From Ectobius pallidus (Eukaryota > Arthropoda > Insecta > Blattodea > Ectobiidae): a DNA stretch of 64,000 bases. A program made the translations under genes and the position numbers. The notes beneath the pieces are model-generated. The model did not search any database. It saw only the letters and a list, made by a program, of their open reading frames with translations, and had not been told where the DNA came from. Location: the NCBI GenBank assembly GCA_964059195.1, contig CAXKWD010000007.1, positions 58,157,163 through 58,221,162 of the forward strand. The letters are read 5' to 3'. Below, in pieces: positions 30,035-41,039 of the stretch (within the stretch, counting starts at the first letter, position 1; every line of letters starts with the position of its first letter).

Positions 30035-31738
30035 TATAGTACAAGTATACGCCCCAACGAAATCGAGCACAAATGAAGAGTTGGAAAACTTCTACAGCCT
30101 TCTAGAGGACACAACAAACAAATACAAGGTACACAAAATGATAATAATGGGGGACCTAAATAGCAAAGTAGGCTATAGGGAACACGAGGAAGAGGAACCC
30201 ATGGGCCCCCATGGCTATGGTGCAAGAAACGACAGAGGTGACAGACTTATCCAATTCGCCCTAGGACAGAGGCTCAAAATAGTTAATATGTTCTTCAGGA
30301 AAAACCTGGCAAGCAGATGGACATGGATCGCCCCAAACAGTAGAAGAAGAAACGAAATCGACTTTATCCTAATGAACAGAATGCAAGACGTAACAGACAT
30401 ACAAGTAATAAACGGACTGAAATTTGATACAGACCATCGAATGGTAAGATTGAAGTTATAGATAAGGAAAAGCAGGAATCATCTATACAGGACACAACCA
30501 AGTCATCCCAAAAGTCTAAACCAAGTTCAGTACAAGGAGGAACTAAAGCAGACCCTTTCAAGGCCAGATCCGACTGGGGACGTAGAAGTATAGCAACGAT
30601 ATACTGAAATCAAAACAAGCATAACGAAGGCCACTGAAGCCGCCGGCAGTCTGGGAAAGAAAGCAGAAAGAGAAAGTAAGTTGACAGAAAGTACCTTGAG
30701 GATGATTGAACATAGGGAAGATCTAAATCAAAATATGAATGACAACCAAGAGAGGATCAAGGAATAAGAGGAATTGAACAAACTCACCAAGAGGGCAATA
30801 AGAAACAACTTAAGGAAATATAAAGACAAAACAATACAGCAAATAATGACCCAATCCAAATCAACAAGGAAAATAAAAAATAGAACTGACAAAGGGAAAC
30901 AGTGGAAGCTAGGAGTGAAGAATGGTAAGGGCAAAAGACTAGCTTCGAGAGAACAGATCGTACTACAAGACACAAGATTCTACAAAGATCTATATTCCAG
31001 CACCATACAACGAAACGATATAGTTGAGAGCCTGACAATTACAAGACCCAGCGAAGAAGAAGAAGTCCCAACCATAATTACAAGCGAAACAAGGGCAGTC
31101 ATTAAAGAAACGAAAAACTAGAAAAATCCAAGGGAGGACGGCATACTCAACGAGCACCTCAAGATAGGGGTGGAAGAACTCACAGGGCCATTAACGGAGT
31201 TGTTCAACAAAATAATGGTAACGGAAGTGATCCCAGAAGAATGGAAGCAAAGCACCATAATACTGCTACATAAGAAAGGAGCATGGGATGAAATAAACAA
31301 CTACTGACCGATTAGCCTGATACCAAATCTGTGCAAGATATTCATGAAAATCCTAACAAATAGACTAACAAGAACGGTGGAAGAGCATCAACCAGAAGAA
31401 CAAGCTGGATTTCGATCTGGTTATAGCACAACAGACCATCTGCAAGTAATGAATCAACTAACAGAGAAAACTCAAGAATATAACATAGCAGTGTACATAG
31501 CTTTCATAGACTATACCAAGGCGTTCGACTCGGTGGAACACGAATTCATTTGGAAAGCTCTGATGGAACAAGGCATCCAACAAAAGTATGTCAGATTGCT
31601 TGCAAAACCCTACATCAACAGCCAGGCAAAAATCAGAACCGAACAGGACGGCGACTACTTCCCCTTGGGAAGGGGAGTAAAACAAGAGGATCCCCTATCG
31701 CCGAAACTGCACTGCACTGCACTTCTGAAGAAGAAATA
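30035..31738 (+). pseudogene. RTE-like LINE (copy 1), endonuclease and RT remnant
   Basis: Continues the frame from 24819. Endonuclease: VQVYAPTKSSTNEELENFY, MIIMGDLNSKVGYREH, NEIDFILMNR, FDTDHRMVRL, ending at TAG 30459-30461. After a degenerate linker come MNKLTKRAIRNNLRKYKDK and KGKQWKLGV (30774-31121). The RT begins after stops: QAGFRSGYSTTDHLQ, IAFIDYTKAFDSVEH and LGRGVKQEDPLSPKL (31400-31710; the family motif is RQGDP, here KQEDP). The match stops at 31720, before the FADD loop, so the copy is truncated and inactive. Several stops interrupt it (for example 31119 and 31304). Confidence 0.85.
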
Positions 31739-32165
31739 ACTAAGGATAATAAACCATGAGTGGATGGATAAGATTGTGTTTTGTGGATGGCGCCCTTCCA
31801 CAACTACAAGATAAATCTGTTGGTAGTGATTTAAGATGAAGAAGTTTGGGAACACCCTGCCCATACAGGGTGTTATTTAAATTTTATTAGAATGTCAAAG
31901 TGCACTTGTAATATCTTGTGGTAGAAAAGACAGGTGTAGTTACGTAATTACTGAACTGGGTCATTGCCACAGAAAGCGATCATGAAATAGAAATTTATTA
32001 CGTAAAGGAAAAGATAAAGGAGTTTATTTTGAATACAATAAATTAAGTAAAGATAATTAACACTAAAGCTCATAGATAGTTCGTTATAAATACAGGGTAG
32101 TAGTGGTAGTAGTAAGTATTCTGCCTTCCGGCAGGTTTTCAAACTTGGTACGCGAATTTTAAATA
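31739..32165. other. Unassigned; possible LTR-element sequence
   Basis: TGGATGGCGCCCTTCCACAA (31782) recalls LTR-retroelement leader or LTR sequence, and TACAGGGTGTTATTTAAA (31865) recalls a mariner-type end, but neither can be delimited. No ORF of note. Confidence 0.3.
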
Positions 32166-33077
32166 CAGGGTGCGGCATTTAAAGTTTCCCATTTTCAAAA
32201 CCGTGTAACACATTTATTTAACAAGGAAATAAGCTACATTGAATATTTTTAAATGGCTTACAGTCTTGGATTTACAATTCTGGTCTTACTTTTTGAATAT
32301 GATTTCCTTGAGATATCCTTCATTAACTTCAACACATTGCTGCAATCTCCCTCGTACACTGGCCATTACGTGGTGTGTTGGTGTCTTGCGTAACATTTGC
32401 AATTTCCTGCTGAATTTCATTGTTAAGACTGTTAATGTCAGGGAGGGCATGAGCGAAAACTTTAGACTTCAGGTAGTCCCACAGAAAAAGAAAAAATCTG
32501 CTGCAGTAAGGTCGGGACATTTGGAGGGAAAAAATTTGGAAAGAATTCGGCCGGGGAAACCAGCATGAAGGGTGTCCATTGAAAGATGTGCAGTATGTGC
32601 TACAACACCATCCTATTGAAAGCACAATCTCTCAATATCCAAGTTACGATGTGTCAATTCTGGTAGGAAGAAAGTTTGCAGCATGTGATTGTAACGTTCA
32701 GACTTGACAGAAACCGAAGCACCATTATCGCTCTCAAAGAAATAAGGACCAATAATACCCTGTACTGCATTGGCACACCACACCACGACCTCAGGACTGT
32801 GAAGTGGCCGCTTGTAGATGATGCGTGGATTTGCAGGAAATTGCAAATATTACGCAAGATACCAACACACCGCGTAATGGCCAGTGTACGAGGGTGATTG
32901 CAACAATGTGTTGAAGTTAATTGAGGGCATCTAAAGGGCAGCATATTCAAAAAGTAAGACCAGAATTGCAAATCCAATACTGTAAGCCATTTAAAAATGT
33001 TCAATGTAGCTTATTTCTTTGTTAAATAAATGTGTTACACGGTTTTGAAAATGGGAAACTTTAAATGCCGCACCCTG
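32166..33077. mobile_element. Mariner-like element with fold-back structure
   Basis: The ends are CAGGGTGCGGCATTTAAAGT and its inverse, flanked by TA (32164-32165 and 33078-33079). The two arms (32166-32410 and 32833-33077, 245 bp each) are inverted copies of the same 3' transposase region, about 90% alike by eye. The centre holds more transposase codons, so one half of an element was duplicated in inverted order. Confidence 0.85.
32330..32846 (-). pseudogene. Mariner-type transposase remnant
   Basis: Minus-strand blocks: HRNLDIERLCFQ ending near 32613, where the family has CFQQDGA around the second catalytic Asp and where a stop follows here; PHCGFPGR-type codons; then FLWDYLKSKVFAHALPDI and EIQQEIANVTQD (32510-32395). 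LWDYLKSKV corresponds to the (L/W)GYLKSKVY segment just after the last catalytic Asp. Frameshifts and the stop make it non-functional. The inverted arm repeats the last part at 32820-33000. Confidence 0.7.
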
Positions 33078-33079
33078 TA

Positions 33080-34112
33080 TAAAGTCCGTCACATAGACTA
33101 ATTTGGCGCCCATAGCGTAGGGCTCTGTAAGTGAAAATTGTGGGGCTTTGTAGGTGAACTTGTGGAGTCGTGTAAGTGAAAAATCATAGCGGGTGTCCCT
33201 GATGTTTTTTAAAAAAAAAAGTTTGAAGAGTACAGTTTTCTAAGTTGATGGTAATAATAGTTTAGTTGATGTGTATGGTATATGTTTAATTGTATAGGAT
33301 GTAATTGACTGTCTGATAGTACCAAAAATATGTGTGTAAAGCTTTGAGGAAAGCAACCAGTAGAGCAACTCTTGAAGTGTTTTGTGAATTAAGTATATTG
33401 AAGAGGAAAGCTCATTGTGTATTAAAAATAATGATTGTTAGTTTTCCTTGAGTATAAATGAATATAGCTCCACTGGATGTATTCCTTACATGCTAAATTT
33501 TGGGTCGTAAGGTAATAGTTTTAAGTAAAACAGATATGTTTGTTGAATCAGACATAACTTGGAAACTATTATTAGAAAACTTTCAAACTTCGTGTAATTA
33601 ACTAAGAATTGATAAACCGACAAGTGAAGAAGTTAAAGAAGATTTCAAGTCTTTCAAATAATTGTGCCAGCCTAAACGAAGAAGAAAAAAACTGTTTTAG
33701 TAAAATAGTGTTCCATGTTAAAAGCAAACATTTTTTGGGGGTGAGAAAGAGAGGAATGTCACGTTGCAAAATCGTGACCAGTTATAACCACGAAATAGTT
33801 GAACTTGGACAATATATGCGCCACTCGAGTGCACAAAAAGAAACAACTGCGCATGTGCGACGGTTAAAAATTTGAAAAAGGAGACGGTTGAAAGTTGCCG
33901 AGCAAGAGAGAGAGAGAAGTGAGTAGGAGGCAGGGGAGTGTGTGAGTAGGAGTTGGACTGAGAGGCAGTTGGATTTAGGATTGACTTAGTAACGAAGCGA
34001 GCAACAGAGGACAAGGAAGAAGGAGGTGGTCGCCGCTCGGCACGGGGCTTCGCGTATGTACATTATTGGAAGACAAGCTTAGCCCGTGCGAAAGTTGGCA
34101 TGTATATTATGT
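33080..34112 (+). other. LTR-retroelement leader remnant with primer-binding-like site
   Basis: TTTGGCGCCCATAGCGTAGG (33101-33120) resembles the TGGCGCC primer-binding sites complementary to lysine tRNA in LTR retroelements, with three nearby GTAAGTGAA or GTAGGTGAA repeats. The following kilobase has no recognisable gag. The same kind of sequence continues at 38395-38474 and 40081-40430 after two transposon insertions. Tentative. Confidence 0.4.
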
Positions 34113-34159
34113 GCTGTAACCAGGGTTGTTATGAAAAAGCCGGCCTGGTTTTAACCGAT

Positions 34160-36148
34160 TTTATCCACTTGAAAAAAGCCAGGCATTTTATCCGGCTAAA
34201 ATCAAATTGAATAAAAATAATTGAAGTTCCTTTCATGTTTTTATTTCCAAACATCACAAATTTAAAAGTTACAAGCTCAGAACCTGTAGTAGGCCTACTT
34301 AGGCCTACTGAGTGCAAATGCAGAGCTACCAGTTTTATCCACTTGAAAAAAGCCAGGCATTTTATCCGGCTAAAATCAAATTGAATAAAAATAATGAAGT
34401 TCATTTCATGTTTTTATTTCCAAACATCACAAATTTAAAAGTTACAAGCTCAGAACCTGTAGTAGGCCTACTTAGGCCTACTGAGTGCAAATGCAGAGCT
34501 ACCAGTTTTATCCACTTGAAAAAAGCCAGGCATTTTATCCGGCTAAAATCAAATTGAATAAAAATAATTGAAGTTCCTTTCATGTTTTTATTTCCAAACA
34601 TCACAAATTTAAAAGTTACAAGCTCAGAACCTGTAGTAGGCCTACTGAGTGAAAATGCAGAGCTACCAGTTTTATCCATTTGAAAAATGCCAGGCATTTT
34701 ATCTGGATAAAATCAAATTGAGTAAAAATAATTGAAGTTTCTTTCATGTTCTTCTTTCCAAACATCACAAATTTAAAAGTTTCAAGCTCAGAACCTGTAG
34801 TAGGCCTACTTAGGCCTACTGAGTGCAAATGCAGAGCTACCAGTTTTATCCACTTGAAAAAAGCCAGGCATTTTATCCGGCTAAAATCAAATTGAATAAA
34901 AATAATTGAAGTTCCTTTCATGTTTTTATTTCCAAACATCACAAATTTAAAAGTTACAAGCTCAGAACCTGTAGTAGGCCTACTGAGTGAAAATGCAGAG
35001 CTACCAGTTTTATCCATTTGAAAAATGCCAGGCATTTTATCTGGATAAAGTCAAATTGAGTAAAAATAATTGAAGTTTCTTTCATGTTCTTATTTCCAAA
35101 CATCACAAATTTAAAAGTTTCAAGCTCAGAACCTGTAGTAGGCCTACTTAGGCCTACTGAGTGCAAATGCAGAGCTACCAGTTTTATCCACTTGAAAAAA
35201 GCCAGGCATTTTATCTGGCTAAAATCAAATTGAATAAAAATAATTGAAGTTCCTTTCATGTTTTTATTTCCAAACATCACAAATTTAAAAGTTACAAGCT
35301 CAGAACCTGTAGTAGGCCTACTGAGTGAAAATGCAGAGCTACCAGTTTTATCCATTTGAAAAATGCCAGGCATTTTATCTGGATAAAATCAAATTGGGTA
35401 AAAATAATTGAAGTTTCTTTCATGTTCTTATTTCCAAACATCACAAATTTAAAAGTTTCAAGCTCAGAACCTGTAGTAGGCCTACTTAGGCCTACTGAGT
35501 GCAAATGCAGAGCTACCAGTTTTATCCACTTGAAAAAAGCCAGGCATTTTATCCGGCTAAAATCAAATTGAATAAAAATAATTGAAGTTCCTTTCATGTT
35601 TTTATTTCCAAACATCACAAATTTAAAAGTTACAAGCTCAGAACCTGTAGTAGGCCTACTGAGTGAAAATGCAGAGCTACCAGTTTTATCCATTTGAAAA
35701 ATGCCAGGCATTTTATCTGGATAAAGTCAAATTGAGTAAAAATAATTGAAGTTTCTTTCATGTTCTTATTTCCAAACATCACAAATTTAAAAGTTTCAAG
35801 CTCAGAACCTGTAGTAGGCCTACTTAGGCCTACTGAGTGCAAATGCAGAGCTACCAGTTTTATCCACTTGAAAAAAGCCAGGCATTTTATCTGGCTAAAA
35901 TCAAATTGAATAAAAATAATTGAAGTTCCTTTCATGTTTTTATTTCCAAACATCACAAATTTAAAAGTTACAAGCTCAGAACCTGTAGTAGGCCTACTGA
36001 GTGAAAATGCAGAGCTACCAGTTTTATCCATTTGAAAAATGCCAGGCATTTTATCTGGATAAAATCAAATTGAGTAAAAATAATTGAAGTTTCTTTCATG
36101 TTCTTATTTCCAAACATCACAAATTTAAAAGTTTCAAGCTCAGAAACC
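34160..36148. repeat. ~169/338-bp tandem array inside hAT element
   Basis: Eleven or so units, each with GAGCTACCAGTTTTATCCA, GCCAGGCATTTTATC, a run of TTTCATG and TTATTTCCAAACATCACAAA, then CAGAACCTGTAGTAGGCCTA. Two slightly different ~169-bp subunits alternate, giving a 338-bp higher-order period; one type has TAGGCCTA once, the other twice. The unit contains the element's own GCCGGCTAAAA-type subterminal motif. The in-phase 139-aa reading frames here are by-products of the repeat. Confidence 0.92.
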
Positions 36149-36174
36149 TGAAATTGTATTTGGTGTATTTAATA

Positions 36175-36814
36175 CAGTGAGTCCCACGCAAGAGTTGGCC
36201 AATGACACGGGTTTCTCCATCGCGCCGGTCACAGCAAATAAAGCCGCGATCGGTGTAATGATTCAGGTTTTCATATTTACAGTTAAAATTACAATGGAAA
36301 TAACCATGTACCTCATCACAAGAGATGTTGAAAGTGTTCTCCTCTTGCATCCACAAAATACTGGCACAATTTTAGGAAATTTTCTTTTATGCGCATAAGT
36401 TCAGCTTCCGAAATAGAGTTAATTTTTCTTGTGATATTGTCTTCAAGTTCTTCTAATGTATGGGAAATTGACCTAGACACTTTATTTTTGTAGTTTCCCC
36501 ATTAATAATAGTCACATGCTGTTGGAAGAACTTAAAGACAATATCACAAGAGAAATTAACTCTGTCTCGGAAGCTGAAATTATGCGTGTGAAAGAAAATT
36601 TCCTAAAAAGGTGCCAGTATTATGTGGATGCAACATTTCCAATAGCTCTTGTGATGAGGTACGTGGTTATTTTCATTGTAATTTTAACTGAAAATGTGAG
36701 AACCTGAATCATTAGACCGATCGCGGCTTTATTTGCGTAGATATTTCACCCGATCGCTCGGGAGTTGGAACTGGCCCGCCACGTCATTAGCCAACTCTTG
36801 CGTGGGACTCACTG
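36175..36814. mobile_element. Fold-back mariner-like element inside hAT
   Basis: The ends are CAGTGAGTCCCACGCAAGAG and its inverse, flanked by TA. Almost the whole 640 bp is two inverted halves (36175-36455 and 36530-36814) of a transposase 3' end. Plus-strand EELKDNITREINSVSEAEIM and VKENFLKRCQYYVD is a mariner-type C-terminus. Small indels distinguish the arms (for example extra bases at 36737-36775). Confidence 0.85.
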
Positions 36815-36849
36815 TACCACTTCACTGTGTAATTCCCAGCAGTAGTTAA

Positions 36850-37475
36850 TTACCGTATTTACTCCAATATAATGCACCCTCGAATTTAATGTGCACCCTG
36901 ATTTTGAAACTTAAAATCATAAAAAAAGAGTTTGTTAGCGAATGTAATGCACATCAATAGGAGGATGTTTTATTTGGAATTTTGTCATAGTATTTATAGA
37001 ATAATGAACCAACACATAAACATTTACAGTTAACTGCCAGTTTTAGGTCTACAAGTAGGCCTATAGGCATGGCTCATCATTATTCACTAATGTGTTCATC
37101 ACTGGAATCCTCGGAGGTGCTTATTTTTTATTGCTAAATGGACAAACAAAACGTTAAATGAATGTTTCACAATAAAAGCTGATACCGCTCTTAAATGAGT
37201 TTAAAATCGACATTGCACAATATTCCACATTTGCACTATAGAACTGACAAAAACAATTTTTTTATTATGTTTCAGAAATTAAGTTTCATATGGTGTAGGC
37301 TAACGATAAAATGAACGAAGTCGAGAATTATAGCAATCAAGCAATGCATTATGTAGATCAGTATTACCTCTGACCAACGAAAGGGATTTGTACTAGAATT
37401 TAACGCGCACATCAGTATGAAATCTACAAATAGACAAAAATAGGGCACGTTATATTCGAGTAAACATGGTAAATT
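36850..37475. mobile_element. Non-autonomous TIR element (TTTACTCGAATATAA type)
   Basis: The left end ACCGTATTTACTCCAATATA and right end TATATTCGAGTAAACATGGT are imperfect inverses. No coding potential. The target duplication is unclear. Confidence 0.65.
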
Positions 37476-37705
37476 CACCATTCATCATAAGACTCTTGCA
37501 TATTTGCTTTATTCGGCCTGTTGATGTATACAAGCTTCTGGGCTTTTTCATTGCCTAGTCTGTTTCTCAATTTTGTTTGTATTAACCCAAATGAAGAAAA
37601 TACTCTTCCAATTGATGCAGAACTGGCTGGCATACGATGTAAAGATTCTATGGCTTGACAAAATTCCAGCGATAGGTGATTACGCTTAAGATTTGTGTAA
37701 TTCAT
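37475..37705 (-). pseudogene. hAT transposase C-terminal (dimerisation) fragment
   Basis: 76-aa frame with SLEFCQAIESLHRMPASSAS, IGRVFSSFGLIQTKLRNRLG and NEKAQKLVYI. The block P(A/T)SSASIERVFS-x-FG-x(5)-RNRL-x(2)-EKA-x-KLV is the classic hAT C-terminal region (here IGRVFS in place of IERVFS), needed for dimer formation and end binding. The DDE core was not found, having been displaced by later insertions and decay. Confidence 0.85.
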
Positions 37706-38386
37706 GGAGAAATAAGTATAAAAATCCCTTTAGGTAGGCCTACAGGGCACAGGCTGAGGTAGATTTCATAGTGCTTTTTATGAATTTATTGGGGTAAGTG
37801 TAGAATAAAAACTGAAATATTTTTTATAAAAAGAGAGTTGTTAATTATGTATTAATTGATATCTTTTATTATTTCATGTTTAATTTGGCCAAGGATTATT
37901 GTTCTGAAGATATTTAAATATTATTTTTAATATTTCAAACTTTATTTCATTGGTAATTTTAGCCTCAGTTGGTCCTCATGAATTCATTTGGCATGCCTAT
38001 TGGCTGAGGTATATTTTAAAGTGTTTTTGACTTTCAAAAATTCAAATCTCTCCTTATATGAGCGCTATTGAGAAACTAGTTGTTGATTTAAAGATTACTC
38101 ATCAAGAGCTTTTCAACGATACCCCACAAGACATGGTTTTAAAAATTTTGAATTTCCACCCTCACCTCTACAACCACTGAATCATTGGTGTCTAATTTAT
38201 GCAAAGTTTCCCTTTAAACCCCATAGGGCCCTAAATATAATTTTTTCAAAATTTCAACCCCCTCGCACCTCCCCAACCAGGAAAAATTGATTTTAGCCGG
38301 CTAAAATGATGATTTTAACTGGCTGAAATTGAAAAAAACCACTGGTCAGGTCTTTTTCAATTCTAGCCGGCTTTTTTACAACCCTG
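37706..38386. other. hAT 3' region without genes
   Basis: AT-rich. Near 38290-38365 it has AGCCGGCTAAAAT and ACTGGCTGAAAT motifs, the subterminal motif also amplified in the array at 34160-36148. Confidence 0.6.
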
Positions 38387-38476
38387 GCTGTAACGGAAGT
38401 TAAGGTTGGAGCTACGCCTTAATAAGACAGAATAGTACAAGGAACAGTTCGTCGAAAAGTAACTAAGACTTTAATA

Positions 38477-40078
38477 GGGATGTAGCGAACTAGAACCAAC
38501 AGATGTCTCCACTGCTCTAGCCGGTATGCGCTAGCCGTTCGTCACTTGTTTTTCGAGTTGTCTGCTGGTTCCATGCTTTTAAATGGCGTTTCATATTAGC
38601 ATACTGAAAAATACGTTCGAACTTTTCTTTTTTTGTAGTGGGTAAAACGCTACTAGGCGCATTTCTTTGTATACTGAACACTTCCAGAATATATTTACGT
38701 GAAAAAACTTAAAGAAAAATTGCAAAAGATAGACGCTATATAAGTCGAAAAGAAAGAAGAATACGATGACAAATACTGTGAGAAATGCCTGCTATTAACT
38801 ACATTACTATGTTCCCGACGTACAAAATGTTATGCAGATATGAATATTTATATACAGCACTGCTAATTTGGCGATTGGGTATGATTCAAAGTAACTAAAA
38901 GAATATACCTCCAGGGTTCAGACAGTAAAATACTAATTGATATTTTTAATATTATTTATTTTCTATATCAAATGCATATTTAGCCTATACCGTCATATTA
39001 AAAACGTATTCAAAATCAAAATATTAAAATATGTTTACATCACAAAAACTTACCTTTCCTGTCCCTCGTAGTTAAAAAAGACGGGAACTTGGGAATCGAT
39101 TAGGCCTTTTTTTCTTCTTCTCATTCCTCATTCTTTCTTATTCCTTTTATTATCGGTAAGTTATGCTAGACCATCGGTACATGATATTCATTTCTAGTTA
39201 TGAAACAGAATATTGTTAAGAATATTTCATTGCATGACATAGCAGATTATAAAGGCAGAATTTAATAATTATCATATGTTAAGTTATGTAGCCTATTAAA
39301 TTGGCAACGCTATTGTCACAATTTTTATTCGAGGCTGTCAATCTAACTTGGCTATTGAGAAATCACAGAATTTATATTTTGATATCAGATGCAATAGAAG
39401 GCTACAGTAGCCTAATATACACATATTTATACAGCAAAGTAAAATAAATAGGCCTAAAAAACTAAATTAATTAAACTGGGAAGTGGTCTTTAAATATAAA
39501 GGTGCACTAAAGATACAGTTTAACAAAGGTATAAAACTAACACAATGTACTGTAATTATCATTGTGTTACGAGGTAATTTTAATTATTTATTGTAATTTA
39601 CTCTATTTTTAAATGGCCCATAACATTTTCTCGATGCTCACGGCAAATTTAATATTAATTTAAAAATTAAAGAATATCTAATCCCTGCACTGCATATAAA
39701 TATTCATACATTGATAGCATGTTACTGCAAGTCGAGTACAAAATAATGTCGTCTGTATCGGAAATATCTCACAATATTTGTTCGTTAATCCTTCCTTTTT
39801 AGTATTATTTAGAGCCTATCTGCTGTGATTTTTCTTTCGTATTTTTGACACTTCAACATTTTAGAAGGGCCCAGTAGACAAGGAAGTACGTATAGTAGCC
39901 TCGTGTCCTGTATAAAAATATAAAATTACGAACATATTTTTCGGATTGAGAAGTTGGAACGCCATTTAAAAGCATGGTGCCAGCAGAAGACAACTGGAAA
40001 AACAAATGACGAACGGCTAGCGCATACCGGCTAGTACACCCACGCTATCTGTCGGAGAATTTTGGCGAGCTACATCCC
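38477..40078. mobile_element. TA-targeting TIR element (GGGATGTAGC ends), complete copy
   Basis: Begins GGGATGTAGCGAAC and ends GCTACATCCC, flanked by TA (38475-38476 and 40079-40080); 1602 bp. Inner TIR parts TAGCCGGTATGCGCTAGCCG and the neighbouring CACTTGTTTTTC or near match are inverted at both ends. Related to 24820-30034 in the opposite orientation. No ORF, so it needs a transposase from elsewhere. It sits in the LTR-retroelement leader remnant. Confidence 0.9.
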
Positions 40079-40080
40079 TA

Positions 40081-41029
40081 TTCAGGAGGTGAATAGATTA
40101 AAAGTGCACGCAGTATCGGTAGTGAGTTTTGAGAAAGGAACAGTTGAAATAGTAAACTGTTGAACGAGTAATAGTTGAAAAAGTTAAATTAGTGATGAAA
40201 AGGTGTTACAGAGCCATAACCGTTGAAGACTGGTTCTAGTTGAAAATGGATTAGAACAGTTTATAAGTGGTCGAGTACGTAACTTCAAAACGAACAGCAG
40301 CGCCAGAAGAGAAACGGCTTTGAAAAGTTAAATAGGAAGATGGGTGAACGAGAAAACGACTGATGGCTGTGGAGATGTAGATGTTGACTGGGACGAGCCC
40401 GCTGCATCAAGTATCTACACCCCAGGGTAGTTTGCAAAAATTGACAAGTTTAAGCCATTATAAATGGTTTTCATCCCCAACAAACTCAAAATTTATTGGT
40501 TTGTTACCCCAAAGGTAGGACATGCCTGAATCTGTACCACTATAGCCAATGTTAAACCAAGGCAAAGGTAAGACCCATCCCAACTAAAACAAAACCCTCA
40601 AAATAATAAAATATCATACCCACCATAACCGGATGAAGGCTCAGCAACTCCTAATTTATGACCATGACGTACAGGGTGAGAGGAGAGGAATTCAAGGTTA
40701 AACGTAAAAGGAAAGACATACCGAATGGTACACCGTTCCTTTTTAAAATAAAGACAAAGAAGAATGTTAGTAAAGATTGTTTATTTCAAGATCATCTTCA
40801 CCAGTTAACAGATTGTCAAGTTGTACTTTTTTTGCTAGGATAAAACATTATCAACTGTCTTTTTTATGTATCATAAAGTTTATTTCATGCACAGGTAAAT
40901 AACTATTACAAAGAACCATACAAAAATAGTTTTTATTTGCACACATCTTTAGGATAGCTTGGAGCACAGATATTCACATAATTAGTAATAAGAACAACGA
41001 TTAAAGTTTAGATACAAGTGATTTAATTT
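40081..41029. other. Unassigned region beside the MMP pseudogene
   Basis: 40081-40430 seems to continue the retroelement leader (GTTGAAATAG/GTTGAACGAG-type repeats). A 61-aa plus-strand ORF at 40658-40843 (YRVRGEEFKVKRKRKDIPNG) is basic and unrecognised, and converges on the MMP pseudogene. AATAAA on the minus strand at 40932-40937 could be the MMP polyadenylation signal. Confidence 0.35.
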
Positions 41030-41039
41030 CGTTAATCAA

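Larger units (their letters stand above)
34121..38386. mobile_element. hAT-superfamily element, 4.27 kb, with internal satellite
   Basis: An 8-bp duplication GCTGTAAC (34113-34120 and 38387-38394) flanks ends CAGGGTTGT and ACAACCCTG, both diagnostic of hAT transposons. Subterminal AAAGCCGGC and AGCCGGCT motifs lie just inside each end. A transposase C-terminal fragment is present at 37475-37705. The element also contains a tandem array (34160-36148), a fold-back mariner-like element (36175-36814) and another TIR insertion (about 36850-37475). Confidence 0.92.

Noticed and set aside
30784..31300. Hydrophobic minus-strand ORFs opposite the RTE copy
   Set aside because: Antisense shadows of RTE codons; no start context, no family match.
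33101..33120. Start of an intact LTR retrotransposon
   Set aside because: A primer-binding-like TGGCGCC is present, but no gag/pol follows and no paired LTRs were found; kept only as a tentative remnant.
34129..36049. Series of near-identical 98-139-aa minus-strand ORFs
   Set aside because: They follow the period of the 169/338-bp tandem repeat and have no domain; by-products of the array.
40658..40843. 61-aa basic ORF as a viral or host gene
   Set aside because: Short, no recognisable family, and in a region of decayed retroelement; mentioned only within the unassigned region.
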